Source of the DNA: Oegoconia quadripuncta
Lineage: Eukaryota > Arthropoda > Insecta > Lepidoptera > Autostichidae
Assembly: GCA_949316235.1 (NCBI GenBank)
Contig: OX438750.1
Location: 2,246,501-2,310,500, forward strand
Reading direction: 5' to 3'
Length of the DNA: 64,000 nt
Part shown: positions 26,765-38,700 of the stretch, piece after piece
How the letters are laid out: each line of letters begins with the position of its first letter
Position numbering within the stretch: position 1 is the first letter of the stretch
Notes under the pieces: generated by a model
What the model was told of the DNA's origin: nothing
Database searches by the model: none
The model's input: only the letters and a program-made list of their open reading frames with translations
Program-made: the position numbers and the translations under genes

Positions 26765-26901
26765 GGCCCTTAATAAATCGTTCTTCAGATTGGCGTTTCA
26801 GTCTCAATACAATTTTTTTGATACTGTTTTAATGTGCAACAGATTCTGAAGCGTCAACTCAAGGTCAGCTGAATCTTGAGAACGGTTTATTAATACGGGC
26901 C
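26765..26901. mobile_element. MITE, GGCCCGTATTAATAAA family, short copy
   Basis: Ends GGCCCTTAATAAATCG and CGGTTTATTAATACGGGC, flanked by TAA on both sides. Confidence 0.78.
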
Positions 26902-27059
26902 TAAATTGTTTGGTAAAGATCCACAACACAAGCCTATACATATAAGTAGGTAGCACGAAAGCATGTTATTGCTAGTAACGAGCATGTTAACAAATAGATC
27001 AACGTTACTTTTTTGGGGATGCTACCTGAAGCGGGGGAGGGGGCGTGCTACAGAGTAGT

Positions 27060-27360
27060 GTTGCCGAAATATTGATAGTTTTGATAGAAAAATGCCAAAC
27101 TATCGATTGTATTGATACTATCGATCTCTTAGTACAATACTATCGGTAAGCAGCAATACTTTCAATACCTAGTATTGCTATCTAATATTGCATAAACTAT
27201 CGATAGTTTTGTACAATCGATAGTGACCTTTAAATCAGTAGTATCAGTATTACTTCTGTTCTACCCACTTCCAGTGTAAATGCAATCGATAATATTGAAA
27301 TAAAGGTAACAATCGATTGTCCAAAACTATCGATAGTTCATTTAATATTGACAAGCAATA
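27060..27360. repeat. ATCGATA-rich repeat block
   Basis: The core CTATCGAT/ATCGATAG and near variants recur at least eight times in about 300 bp, often as palindromes such as AACTATCGATAGTT. This may be a degenerate transposon or a cluster of TATCGATA-type protein sites. Confidence 0.6.
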
Positions 27361-27369
27361 CTATTTTAA

Positions 27370-27692
27370 CCGTCTCCGTGGCTCAATGTAAACATTGGGT
27401 TTACGAATCGGAGGTCGCGGGTTCGATCCCCAGCGGGGTACATATTTAGTACTCGGTTTGGTTGGTGGTATATTGAATGTCCACCTGGCTAGTTACCACC
27501 ATCTTATCTAAATCTGCCGCCAGACAGCAATGTTAATAGCATAGTTGTGTTCCGGTTGTCAGAGATAAATAGCCAGTCCCCCAAATGTGTTGGGGTTTCC
27601 GGGTCAGTACGCTTCCACCTTCGACTTCATCTTCGCTTAACATCAGGTGTGACTGAGGTCAAGTACCAATTCATTGCGGTTAAAAAAAAATA
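27370..27692 (+). mobile_element. SINE family B, plus orientation
   Basis: Head TCTCCGTGGCTCAATG, box B GGTTCGATCCCCAGC, body, and an A run at the end. Slightly shortened in the head. Confidence 0.85.
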
Positions 27693-27719
27693 GTTATTAC
27701 AACAATACAATTTAGAAGA

Positions 27720-28500
27720 AGAAGCCTTCCATCTCACTCCCCTCGGGGAGTAAGGAAAATTGTACCGGGGTTCGTGACCCCCTGCAATAGTTGCCCTCGC
27801 TGCCCGTAGCTGCGGGCAGGGCGTTGGGTTGTCGGCGGTTGCCCAGTTGTCGGATCCTCTTCGGACCCGGGACTCCGTCTACGTGTCTGGCTGCACTAGC
27901 TCCCTTGGTAGGGCTCGGACTCTGGCTTCTGGAGGGCGTGAGTGCAGAGGAGCGATGTTCTGCAGCAGGGGGTGCGAGGAGTTGTCAGCTCCGTCGTACA
28001 TCTTCCTGGCGTTATTTTTTACAATAACGCTATACTTATTCACTAATGGAGTCTCCCAACTAGCGGGCATCCGCGAGTACCTAGTAGGCGCGACGGGCGT
28101 CCCTCTCTATCGTATCGCCCTCTCGCCTACTCCGCCTGTTCCTTGAACGCAGTCACGCAACTAGTGAGTGTTGCATGTATCAAGCCCGTCGGGCGTCTGG
28201 CCATCGCTGTTTTTCTTGCTCGCTGTCCGTATCACCATGTTTATTCCAAACATCGTTCATCAAACAGCCTTACACTGTCCCACTGGGCCACAGCGTCCTC
28301 ACACTGGTAGAGGGTATGGGCCATACCCCCCCATGCGGGCCAAGTGTTTCTAAGCCACCGACTTGGCTTAACGACTGCCTTCAATTGAAAACTGTGACCG
28401 AGTATTTCACGTGCCCTCCGAAGCACGGACACAGTCGTATGCCACTAGTGGTCACCCATCCAGTGACTGGTCGCGCCAGACATTGTTTATCTTCGCTAAT
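27720..28500. repeat. GC-rich repeat relics
   Basis: Contains blocks common in lepidopteran repeats, such as CCCCTCGGGGAGTAAGG and, on the minus strand, ATGGCCCATACCCTCTACCA. Open frames here are not supported by any domain. Probably decayed LINE or SINE sequence. Confidence 0.45.
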
Positions 28501-28710
28501 CGAAAACGAATGCGACTGCGCCAGGAGCGTGCTTCAAATTCTAAATACACACATATTATGACACAATCAGGTACAAGTATTACAAGTATTACAGTCGAGA
28601 CACACACAAAAAGTAAATATGTTTGCCATTTAATTGGGTTTGATATAATAACAAAAAGTTTAATTATCAGATTGTATAATTTCATTCATTTCATTTCACT
28701 ATCCACTACA

Positions 28711-29212
28711 CCGATTGGTGTAGTGGATAGTGACCCTGTCAGCGAAACCAACGGTTGCGGGTTCGAATCCCGCGACGGGTAAATGTTTGTGTGATGAATA
28801 TGAACATTTATTCCTGAGTCATGGATGTTTATATAAATATTTATGTATGTTTATCCGTTATCTACAGGGTGAAATCGAAGTCATTCGACAAAGGTTGAGC
28901 GATGATTCTACCCATCAATATGAACAACTTTTACTATGGGACCAACTTCGAATTCGCGAAAAAAAAATCAGCTGTTCCATAGAAAACGTTCATACCTACT
29001 CGACAAAAATGTATGGAACAGCTGATTTTTTTTTCGCGAATTCGAAGTTGGTCCCATAGTAAAAGTTGTTCATATTGATGGGTAGAATCATCGCTCAACC
29101 TTTGTCGAATGACTTCGATTTCACCCTGTAGTATCCATAGTACAAGCTTTGCTTAGTTTGGGACTAGATGATTGGTGTAAGTGTCCGAAATATTTATTTA
29201 TTTATTTATTAT
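28711..29212 (+). mobile_element. SINE family A, split by a foldback MITE
   Basis: Head and body 28711-28862, tail 29131-29212; removing 28865-29128 and one TA restores the same sequence as the uninterrupted copies at 1191 and 30136. The head starts with a snap-back: 14 bp at 28699-28712 are the exact complement of 28717-28730. Confidence 0.88.
28865..29128. mobile_element. Near-perfect foldback MITE (mariner-like)
   Basis: 264 bp, almost fully palindromic: CAGGGTGAAATCGAAGTCAT at the left and its complement at the right, flanked by TA on both sides. Interior arms include TCAGCTGTTCCATA. A diverged relative is at about 45490-45620. Confidence 0.9.
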
Positions 29213-29940
29213 TTCATATAATTTTGCTTAGTATAATGTTCAAATGATATAACGTTCTGTTTATATAATTTCATAAGATATAATTAAGAATAAGACTTGA
29301 CATAAAACTCGTTTAACATAATAATACTTATTTCATTTGATATAATGAACAATAGGTCTGTGTAGTCATAAAAAAACTTATATATAACAAATGATAATTA
29401 TATTTAATAATTATTATGCCAAGTGTTGTTATAGCAAATGATTGTTAGATTTAGTAAACATACTAAATGAAATTATATTAAACAACTTTATGCCTTTTGT
29501 CTTTGCCTTTTACGCCTTAATGTCAATAATTTTAATATTAAGATAAAAAATGTGACGTTTCCAAGTGATAATACAATATTTCCGACTGATTGTCAACATG
29601 TTTTTTTATGTGCAATAAAGAATAAAGAATCTTTATCCTACGAAATATATATTTTTTGACTTTGAAAATTATATCCAGTGAATTTTATGTGTCATGAAAT
29701 TATATTTTTTGTCATTATATCAAACATTACACACCCATTTGTCGGTGTCGCAACGTTGAGTCATAAAGGTCTCCAACTCAGCATGTGTAGCCGTTGACTA
29801 CAACACTGGTTTTCAGTGTGGCCTATATAGTGGGATATCATCATATCAGTCGAACGACATCCACTGCTGGACAAAGGCTAAAGATCCCCACAACGATCCT
29901 GCGCTGTGCGCATCCAGTAAGTTGCATAGTGTGGGAACTA
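29213..29940. repeat. AT-rich intergenic sequence with a LINE-like fragment
   Basis: Mostly AT-rich sequence with ATATAAT-type repeats. The stretch 29838-29925 contains GACATCCACTGCTGGACAAAG, a block common in lepidopteran retroelement relics. Confidence 0.45.
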
Positions 29941-30515
29941 CACTGGTCATCAATAAAAAATCGACCCACCAAAGAAATATCCAGAAATACAAGCCAGAAA
30001 TTCGATAATATAGTGAAATTTCACACTTCGTACAATTAAAATAAACGCGGGACTAAGTAAATGTTTTTATTTTTCATCACCACGATAGACATCATTGTAA
30101 TGGAAATTTCTCGTACATCATTTTAATGACGACAAATTGGTGTAGTGGATAGTGACCCTATCAGCGAAACCAACGGTTGCGGGTTCGAATCCCGCGAGGG
30201 GTAAATGTTTGTGTGATGAATACGAACGTTTATTCCCGAGTCTTGGATGTTTATATAAATTTATGTATGTTTATCCGTTATCTAGTATCTATAGCACAAG
30301 CTTTGCTTAGTTCGGGACTAGATGATTGGTGTAAGTGTCCGAAAAATATTTATTTATTTATAATTCCGCTTGCTGTGAAAGAGTGAAAATTTCATTAAAA
30401 TCGATGTAGTGCTGTTAGAGTTACTAACCAGTTTCTAAACCCAGACATGCAGTAAGTTGTAATCGACCAAATAAATATCTATTTGTTTAATGGGTCGATT
30501 TTTTAATGACCAGTG
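29941..30515. mobile_element. Mariner-type non-autonomous element split by a SINE
   Basis: Ends CACTGGTCATCAATAAAAAA and complement (TTTTTTAATGACCAGTG), each next to a TCGACCC block. The SINE at 30136-30361 lies inside. A related right half lies near 60070-60332, ending GATGGCCAGTG before TA. Confidence 0.7.
30136..30361 (+). mobile_element. SINE family A
   Basis: Complete copy: TTGGTGTAGTGGATAGTGAC head, GGGTTCGAATCCCGC box B, tail to the TTTATTTATTTA end. Confidence 0.85.
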
Positions 30516-30519
30516 TTGA

Positions 30520-33500
30520 TGGCGCAGTGTATATGTCCAAAGAAATTTGTTTAATTATATCTAATAGCCCCTTTCGAGTAACGACAGATTCTCATTATTT
30601 TTATGTGTAAACTAATGTATAAGCTCCTTATGACGAATCATATTCGCTAAGTTTAGGACTTGTTAGGGTAACCATGAAATAAAACAACTCATGTTTAATA
30701 TATAATAACTATTTATGTAAGTATATAAACATTACATCGATATGAAAAAAAATAATTCATTTACCTAACTCACAAAAATGAAGGAAAATAATAATATACC
30801 TTAAAAACAACATACAACCTCACGCTACACGTTTTTTTTTAATTTAATTAATTATTATTAATGTTTAAATAAAAATAAAAATATATATTTTTAAAAAAGT
30901 TCCTGATTATCTCAACTTGCATTGACGAAATCTATTTTTATTTTAGTTTAACGCTAAGTTTTCCTTAAAACTAATCTTTTATTCAACGCTGCGTTTTATT
31001 TTACAATTTTTGGGTCCGTTTAGTGTATAATTCGCTAAAAATTGATATATTTTTTTTTAGTTTCATTTTTGACACAAAACTTCTATCAAAAGAATTTAGT
31101 TTACACGACAATTACACATCCAAATTGATTTTATTTACAATTTGACATTTTATACTTTTTTTTCTTCAATAAATTAAATTACATCTCAATGTCAGTCGAG
31201 ATTCAAAACCGGTACCAATTTTTTGTGCAACATTTAGCGGAATCGATTCATGTCAAAATTTAAAAAAATTACCTAGAAAAAAGGTATTAACCGATATTAA
31301 AAAAAAAAGATTGACAGAATAAAAACAATAATTAATACGTCAAATTAAATAGACATGACAACGAATAGAGTGGCGCATTTGTTAACTTAACATATCAACA
31401 AGTGTTGATAGCAAAATAAGTTATTTATTTTACGTAACTCTGTATTCCCCGTTTCAGATAATTTCATTCCCGTTTTATATTTTGGTATCACTAAAGGAAC
31501 CCAAATTTGCGCAGAACTGTGGACAGAGCGGGCGCCCAAAAACTTATCCTCTACCTCTCAAAATCTCGCTAAGAAATAACCTAATTTATACAGATTTCCA
31601 TACACCCCGAAAAAATAAATCTTATATACTACATCAAAGTTACCAGAGTGAAAAAAATCTATTACAACACATTACTATCTCATGGTATAAAATTTCCCAT
31701 ATAGAATAATCCATCCAAATAAGTTTGCGTTCACTCAAAAACATCAACAATATAGGGCTTACAAAAAAACCGGTAATATAATATACCGGTACCATTTTGA
31801 TGCCGATGAGTTATTATTTTTGGGCAAACGGAAACCGGTTAGATCTAAACATTGTTTTTTATCGCTTGAGAAGATCGTAAAATCCAATTTATAATGAATA
31901 AATGCGGCTCCGATCGGCGAAGAATTTTAGTGATACCAATATCATTTTTCGTTAAACAAAATTCATACACGAATCGGAACTTAAAACTGACGCTGTACCA
32001 CGATTGGAAAAAACGTTTTAAATATGGAAAAATAAATTAAAAAGGTGTCTATATAACTCAGAAAAACTGAACAAGTCATAATAACTAAGTAGAAATAACT
32101 TATGGAACTTAACTGAAAATCGTAATACTTCCGTCACACTCGATAGGTATGTGATAATTATTCGAAAACGAGCAATGTATTTCTCGTATTAAATAATTTA
32201 TATTAATATTCTTGATTTAACCATTAGTCTTAAATCAAAAAATATCCCTCAAAACCGTTTGCACAGTTTGTCTGCAGAAACTCGAGTCTCACGGGGAAAT
32301 GAAATTATCAAGTTAAAATAAAGACGTAGGTCTTAATTAGACATTAATCTATATACTAACAATAACAATTGTATGTAACAATTTCAGAAGTCTTCATTTT
32401 ATTATATACTATTGTTTATATATAAATGCTTGATCGACTCATAGCACAACGGCGGACTTCTTCCACTTTGACCATAGTTGGGCATTGTGTATGTAAACAC
32501 AGCAAAAATTAAATTTGTGCTTTAATATTCATAACATGAAAGCATCAATAATTGAAGATAATGAATTTAAATCGGATTTGTATCTATAACGATCGTCAGC
32601 TGTAGACATCGCAAGTATCACAATTATCAAGGATTAGAAAATTAAAATATTGGTCGTGGAAGCCAGCAAGTTATTAAACATTTCTGACAGTTTAAAAACC
32701 GTAACCGTAATCCAACCGCTGTTTTTTCCAAACGTAGCACAACATTGACACACCGAAATATTGCGTCAAATGTGGTCTTATGAATAAAAATACAAATCTA
32801 GGAACATTTAGAGCTTATAACGAAATGTACGCTAAATAATTTATTATAAAAAAATGTGGAAGATACTCATTTTAATAATGAAAAAGGTCCATTCCAGTTT
32901 GATTCATCAGTTAGAGGTCCCTGGGATCAGCAATTTTATATTTTAAAGCTTTACATAATAGTAATGTAGCTTACAACTGATGGGCCGGGAAGTCAACTTT
33001 GGTGAACCTGTGCAACACCATGATGCGAAAGCGTTGCTGAACTGTGAAAGCTCCATTCCCACAAATTAAATTTTGAAAGACGCGTACAATGCCAGGCTAT
33101 GAGGGAAAACGTCGAGAGTACGGTGTAAGTTGAGGGAGGACAGTTAATATTCGTGACACCTTCGGATTCAAACGGTATAATGATTAAACATAACTGATCC
33201 ACAAGTCATTTCAACACATCAGACTGGAATAGCTAATGAAAATTATATTACTGCTAGATAAATTGGCCGCACCTTAAATGTCATTTACAATTAAGATCAC
33301 TTTATAATCGTAGCAAAAACACGTTAGCAAGTAACATAAATATTTAAATAACACTGGGCTGATTTACTTCTTTGTGTAGAAATACAGACCCCAATGTAAA
33401 AAAAAGTACCCTTAAGTACTTATTCTGACCGCGTCAAGACCGGCGCCGACTTCATCGCCAATGTTAAATTCGACCTAAAGTGGGGCTTATGCCGATAAAA

Positions 33501-35624
33501 TTGACTAAAAGACTTCAACTGTAAAATTCAATCGATGGCGAGAGACAATGTATACAAATTATAGTTTTTGCTCGTCACTTTTACAGTTTGCGTAAAGTGC
33601 ACAGTGAAGTGCGTGCAGAGTCACTTCCCGCGTCGGTTTTTCCCGACACTTACAACCTTGGGATCTTCAAGTCTAGTCAAGTGAATAGGCATTTACTGGG
33701 TGCGCGTGATACATCTTCGGCTACATCGTCACTTTCCATCAGGTGAGATTGTAGGTAATACGCCCCAATTGAATATTCTACGTATAGAGTTCGTGTTGTT
33801 CGTGGTTTTGTGCCCTGCGCCAGCGCGATTATTATTGCACGAAAACCTGAAGACGTGTCAATAAATAAATTTAAACACTCATTTCGGTATACAACTCATA
33901 CGTAGCATAGAAAGCATCACTCCTGTGAACAAGATACAAATATCTCATTCATTTAAATCAATTAAGTGTCTTAAGCTCACGATGGTATAAAGAATCGGAA
34001 ATCTTTACATATATATAGTAAAAATATATATTTAGACATTAGAAATAAAAATTTAATTTTTATGTAGGTTGGTACATTTTGATTTTAGGCATGTTTCCAA
34101 TCATGCAATTTTGTTCCATAATATTATTATAGATCTGAGTATTTTATTTTGGAGATTTTTGATCTCTTGATACCGCCGTAAATGTTCTTAATTGTAAGTG
34201 ACAAATAAATCATAACGTCAAAATTCGGTGCGCGTGGTCTATAAAATATAGAACTATAATCATTATAACTATAGCATAAAATTTTTTGTAACCAAGTGTG
34301 TTTTCTCTAGCATTTCTACGTTATTTTGTGGATGTAATATAGTGAAACAAAAAAGAATACATACATCCATCTTTTTCCACGTCTTTCAAACGTAACGCAC
34401 CACATACGCATTATTTAAATTTCGAAAAACCGGTTTTGGGTAATTCTAATTTTCACCCGAAGCAAATATTTGTTGGTTGTTCGTGTTATGCGAAATTGGT
34501 GTGTTTAGTACACCAATTTGGAGAAAGAGATACCCTTGCAGATTAGGGGTATTTTAGTCTGCCAAGATTTCCTTATAAAGGGATCACACTGAAACAATTA
34601 TTTTATACTTTTGTGACGGGATCGATAGTGAAACAACTAAAATACTTATCTAATAGGGGGATCTCTTCAGAGGATTAGCCTGGAGTATACTACACCTGTT
34701 ATCGCAAAACTAATGAAAACACCGTTCGGCAAATTTTTATCGGTTTTCCAAAACTTAAACATTAGTGCCTTTTTATACACAATGTATTAAAAACTGACCC
34801 TATCAAACTAGTTGTTAATAAAGATGAGAATGAAAGCGGATGCGCGCTCATCCAAACAGAACGCACGACCACGGAATACTAAGAATAATTTTCCTTCCAA
34901 TTGAATGCGAGACGAAATACACTTGGAAAATTACAAATAAGGTTCAAAATAAAAAAAATGACGATTCGATATTTTGTAAATAATAATATGCTACAGTTAA
35001 AACGACACAAAATATTAATCTTTAAATTTCGAGGACTTAAAACAAAAAAATGTCCAAGTCACAAAATTAAAATGAACAATACCTAAGTAAAGTCAATACA
35101 TACATATACCTTTATTCGAAATATAAATCTATATAACTAAATATCATAGATAATACATAGAACATCACTAGTTAAGATTTTTTTACTATTTCACATCACT
35201 ACCCAGTGCTTTGAGGTTATTTCTGGACTCATTTTACAATTATTATTTTTTCCAGGACAGTAAATAAGAAATTATAAAACCGATTCTACATTTCTTCGTC
35301 ATTCAAAAAATTTACTGTCGTGAAAATCGTAAAATAATCGCCAAAGATTTGGAGATGCTCCAGAAAAAAACTATAGTGTATAAATTAAAATAAATATAGT
35401 GCGATAAGGCAGAAGGACGCTATTAAAAAAAACTATAATCTTTCATTTTATCAGATCGTTGGAACGCAATAACGAAAATGAACGCCAACTCACCAAGTAC
35501 CAAACATTTGAGATCATAAAAAATACATTTTAAGAACCGAAAGCTATAAACCAGAAACTTTTGTCGTGTAAAAATCGTTTTATATTATTTTTCTTTTTGG
35601 CAAGTTGGCGGCATTTTACGAAAT
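30520..35624 (-). other. Repeat-poor region downstream of the Ssdp stop; possible long 3' UTR
   Basis: Five kilobases with only one recognisable repeat (LINE fragment at 33618), in contrast to the flanks. It directly follows the Ssdp stop codon. Long 3' UTRs are common for such regulators, but no single poly-A site can be picked among many TTTATT (minus-strand AATAAA) motifs. Confidence 0.4.
33618..33757 (+). pseudogene. LINE relic: RT C-terminal fragment
   Basis: The CTTACAACCTTGGGATCTTC to CCATCAGGTGAGATTGTA segment matches the end of the relic at 11965-12232. Confidence 0.65.
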
Positions 35625-35758
35625 TCACTGCATGAAATAGTCCGGATGGTCTGAATCCTTTTCAAACCGTTTCGCCTCTTCCTGCATGCTCTCTTTGATT
35701 TTCAGTATCGCCGCCGATTCCGTCTGATCATTCTGGTCGCCGCCCGGCCCGCCGAAAC
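35625..35758 (-). CDS. Ssdp: Ssdp terminal exon
   Basis: 134 nt from acceptor TTCAAG to stop TGA. It encodes [20 protein letters not shown] and [20 protein letters not shown], ending FMQ. The charged helical tail differs from the vertebrate C-terminus. Confidence 0.82.
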
Positions 35759-38700
35759 CTTGAATTTTTTTTAATGTCACCATATTTCTTTTTTGCACAA
35801 ATTACGCGACAATTCGACATTGCCGGCGTGGCATACAAACTCTTTGGAGAAGTTTCACAATTGAAATTGCACAAAAAAATATAATACAATATTGTATACT
35901 AAATATCATTAACGAGAAGTATTTCACGTAGATAGTTGAAGATTCCGATAGTTTTCGGTAAATTTATGATACCGCATAGAGTAAATGGTTCAGCGCCCCT
36001 ATTGCGCAACTTCATAACTATTAATGATTCACGTTCTGAGGTTCTGACGTGTGGTTGGTTGGCGTGAAATTTGACGAATCGGTTAGTTTAAAGATAGTCG
36101 TAATCATTGATAGTCCTAAGTTACACAATCAAGGTGCGGATCGGGCGGAGGTAGTTGTTATGAAATTTTAAAACAAAAGCAACATCAAAATCTCTGTTCT
36201 ACGCTTTATTGTCTAAAATTTCTTGGAGCGTTTCACGCATATCATACCCGCCGTAATACAAATTGCGGTGTTCATAAAAACTGAAAGTTTCTCCAATATA
36301 ATTTTGTTCTTATACTCATGAATTATTTAAATTATGAACCAGAATGATCGGAGATATGAGAAATATTGTCAACTGGTGTTTGGTCGCCGCGAAATCAAAC
36401 CATCCCCCCCCAAAAAAACGTGAATGTCTTTTAACATTAACCCTATATTTTGTATCAAGAAATGTAAATTTGTACATCAAACGTAAATTGTTTTCATTAG
36501 TTTGAACCTTTCTCCAATTAATTAATCTTTTGTTTCTTCAATAGCGAAAATATTTTATATGGACTGTACAGAGGACTCATAAAGGGGAAAACATTTTCCA
36601 TCCAATAAGCCTTAACATATTGCCATAATTTTTAATATGTTACAATTATATAAGGTATCCTGAAGAAATGGGGCTGTACATACTTGATATTCCTAAAATA
36701 TTTAAAAATATTCTGGACTGTTCTGGGAGTTTCAACTATGTCAGGAGTTACCAACACATTTGGAAATCTAGGATGGAAACAGCTTTATTTTTATTCTAAT
36801 TACGATGATGTGACCTTCATTAATGTAAAGATAATCATAGCATTTCCTTTTCTGGAATCACTACACAATTTTATAATTTGGAGCCTGTTTTGAAATCTTG
36901 TAACTGAACAGACCTAGCCCATCAGCATAACACTGCTATGATTTTTTAATATAAAACCTATTAAAATAGGTAATAAATAAGATTTAAAGAGTGACAAACG
37001 TTTTCTCATTTTGTATGGAGATCAGTCGCTATGAATCCTACCGAAAGGTAGGGGAATGATATTTAAGGTCACGTTATTACGCACGGACAGAACGCTACTA
37101 ATAATTTGACCCCATTTGACCCAAGACGCATAATAACATTTTTTTTACACCAACTCAATTCAAAAACTGCAGAATCGTTTCCTGTATTTTGTTTAAAATT
37201 AGACGTCGAGTGTTTGTTAGCACTCTTTACCTTGCAATGCGCATGTTCATTTACTACATCAAAAATTAAAACACCATGCATCTGAGGAATGCAATGACAT
37301 TGCCAGATTTAGCGATTTCAGAGTTAATTGTTCTTCAGTTTTTTGATTTGTACAACCTGGCAAAGCTTAAATGCATAATCCAGAGATACACGGTGCACCC
37401 TGCCTATACCTGTACTATTTATAATTTGTGTAGGTATTTTCATAATAAATTTATATTTTTCTACAGTAGCATCAACTGATGTAAAATAGGAACATGGAAA
37501 CCTTTAATGGCGACCAATGTGCAGGGCTTGAAAAAATTGAATTTTTGAATACCGGTTAAAATACAGAACACGTTCATAAGTACAGCCATGGTTTATATTG
37601 TATTTGTGACAAGTGTGAAATGCTATTCTTGTATATAGTAATTGTATTACAAAATCGCGTCAGCCGACTGTACTTTTGAACGCGATTGTATTTCTTCTAA
37701 GTATCGTATCGGTGTTACTGCTAAAACCGGTAAATTAAAATATCAAATAAGTAATGATAATAGACATTTAGAGTGCTAAATATCGCACCGGAAATACAAT
37801 TTAAAGTAGCAAAATATACAGAACACAACCGATATTATATCCGTTAATGCCGTTTCTGATGAATTATTTATACAGGCACCGAAACGAAAAATACCGGTTT
37901 TTAATCCTTCGTACAAATCTTTCGGTATCAGATTTCAAGGCCCGGACACGAGTCTGAATGTGATATTTATCGATACTGGTACATGTACATCTCAATAAAG
38001 TAGACAATAGCTTTACAATTTAATTATTTATGGCTAATTGAACAGGATTTGTCATTTGGCAATTTTTTCCAGTACATTTGTGCATATTCTAGTGAATTAT
38101 TAACAGGAATGGTAAACCATATTAAAGACGTGGCCCAGTATAAAAAAGAGCTGGATAAATAGTAGTATGTATTCCTTGGTTTGTTTTAAAGCTATGGAAT
38201 GATTCAGATTCCTTTTCTAGTAAAATAAGAAATAAAAATCTACAAATTTGTATTATATGAGTAAAACTTATAAATAAATTATTATTAAAATATATAATTT
38301 AACATGGAAAATTTATCTGCGCATTTCATAAACTATTAATTATCCGATTATTTAACGAAAATATAACTCTAATACCCAGTGTATTAGAGTTATATTTTAG
38401 AAATTGCCTACATAATATCAAGCCGTAAGAATTGAGTTTCCTTTACCTTCAGAAAATTGGATTAACAGTCACGTACTTCAGTACTCTATAAATCTATGAA
38501 GAGAATTTAAACAACCATGTTTTTCTATATATATAACATAACGTGTAGTGTTGGTATGTATGTAAAAAGCTTTCGAACGCCAAGGGGCAATGTCGATTTG
38601 TCGCATCAATAGACTGAACTAAAATAACAGATTAATTTTATAAAAAATACATTTATTTGATAACAAGATTCCGTAAGTACATACATAGGCATTATTTTTT

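Noticed and set aside
27829..28561. Frames of 105-128 codons
   Set aside because: GC-rich repeat relics with few stops by composition; no domain, and overlapping frames on both strands.
28730..29059. 109-codon frame
   Set aside because: It crosses the junction between a SINE and a palindromic MITE, so it cannot be a host gene.
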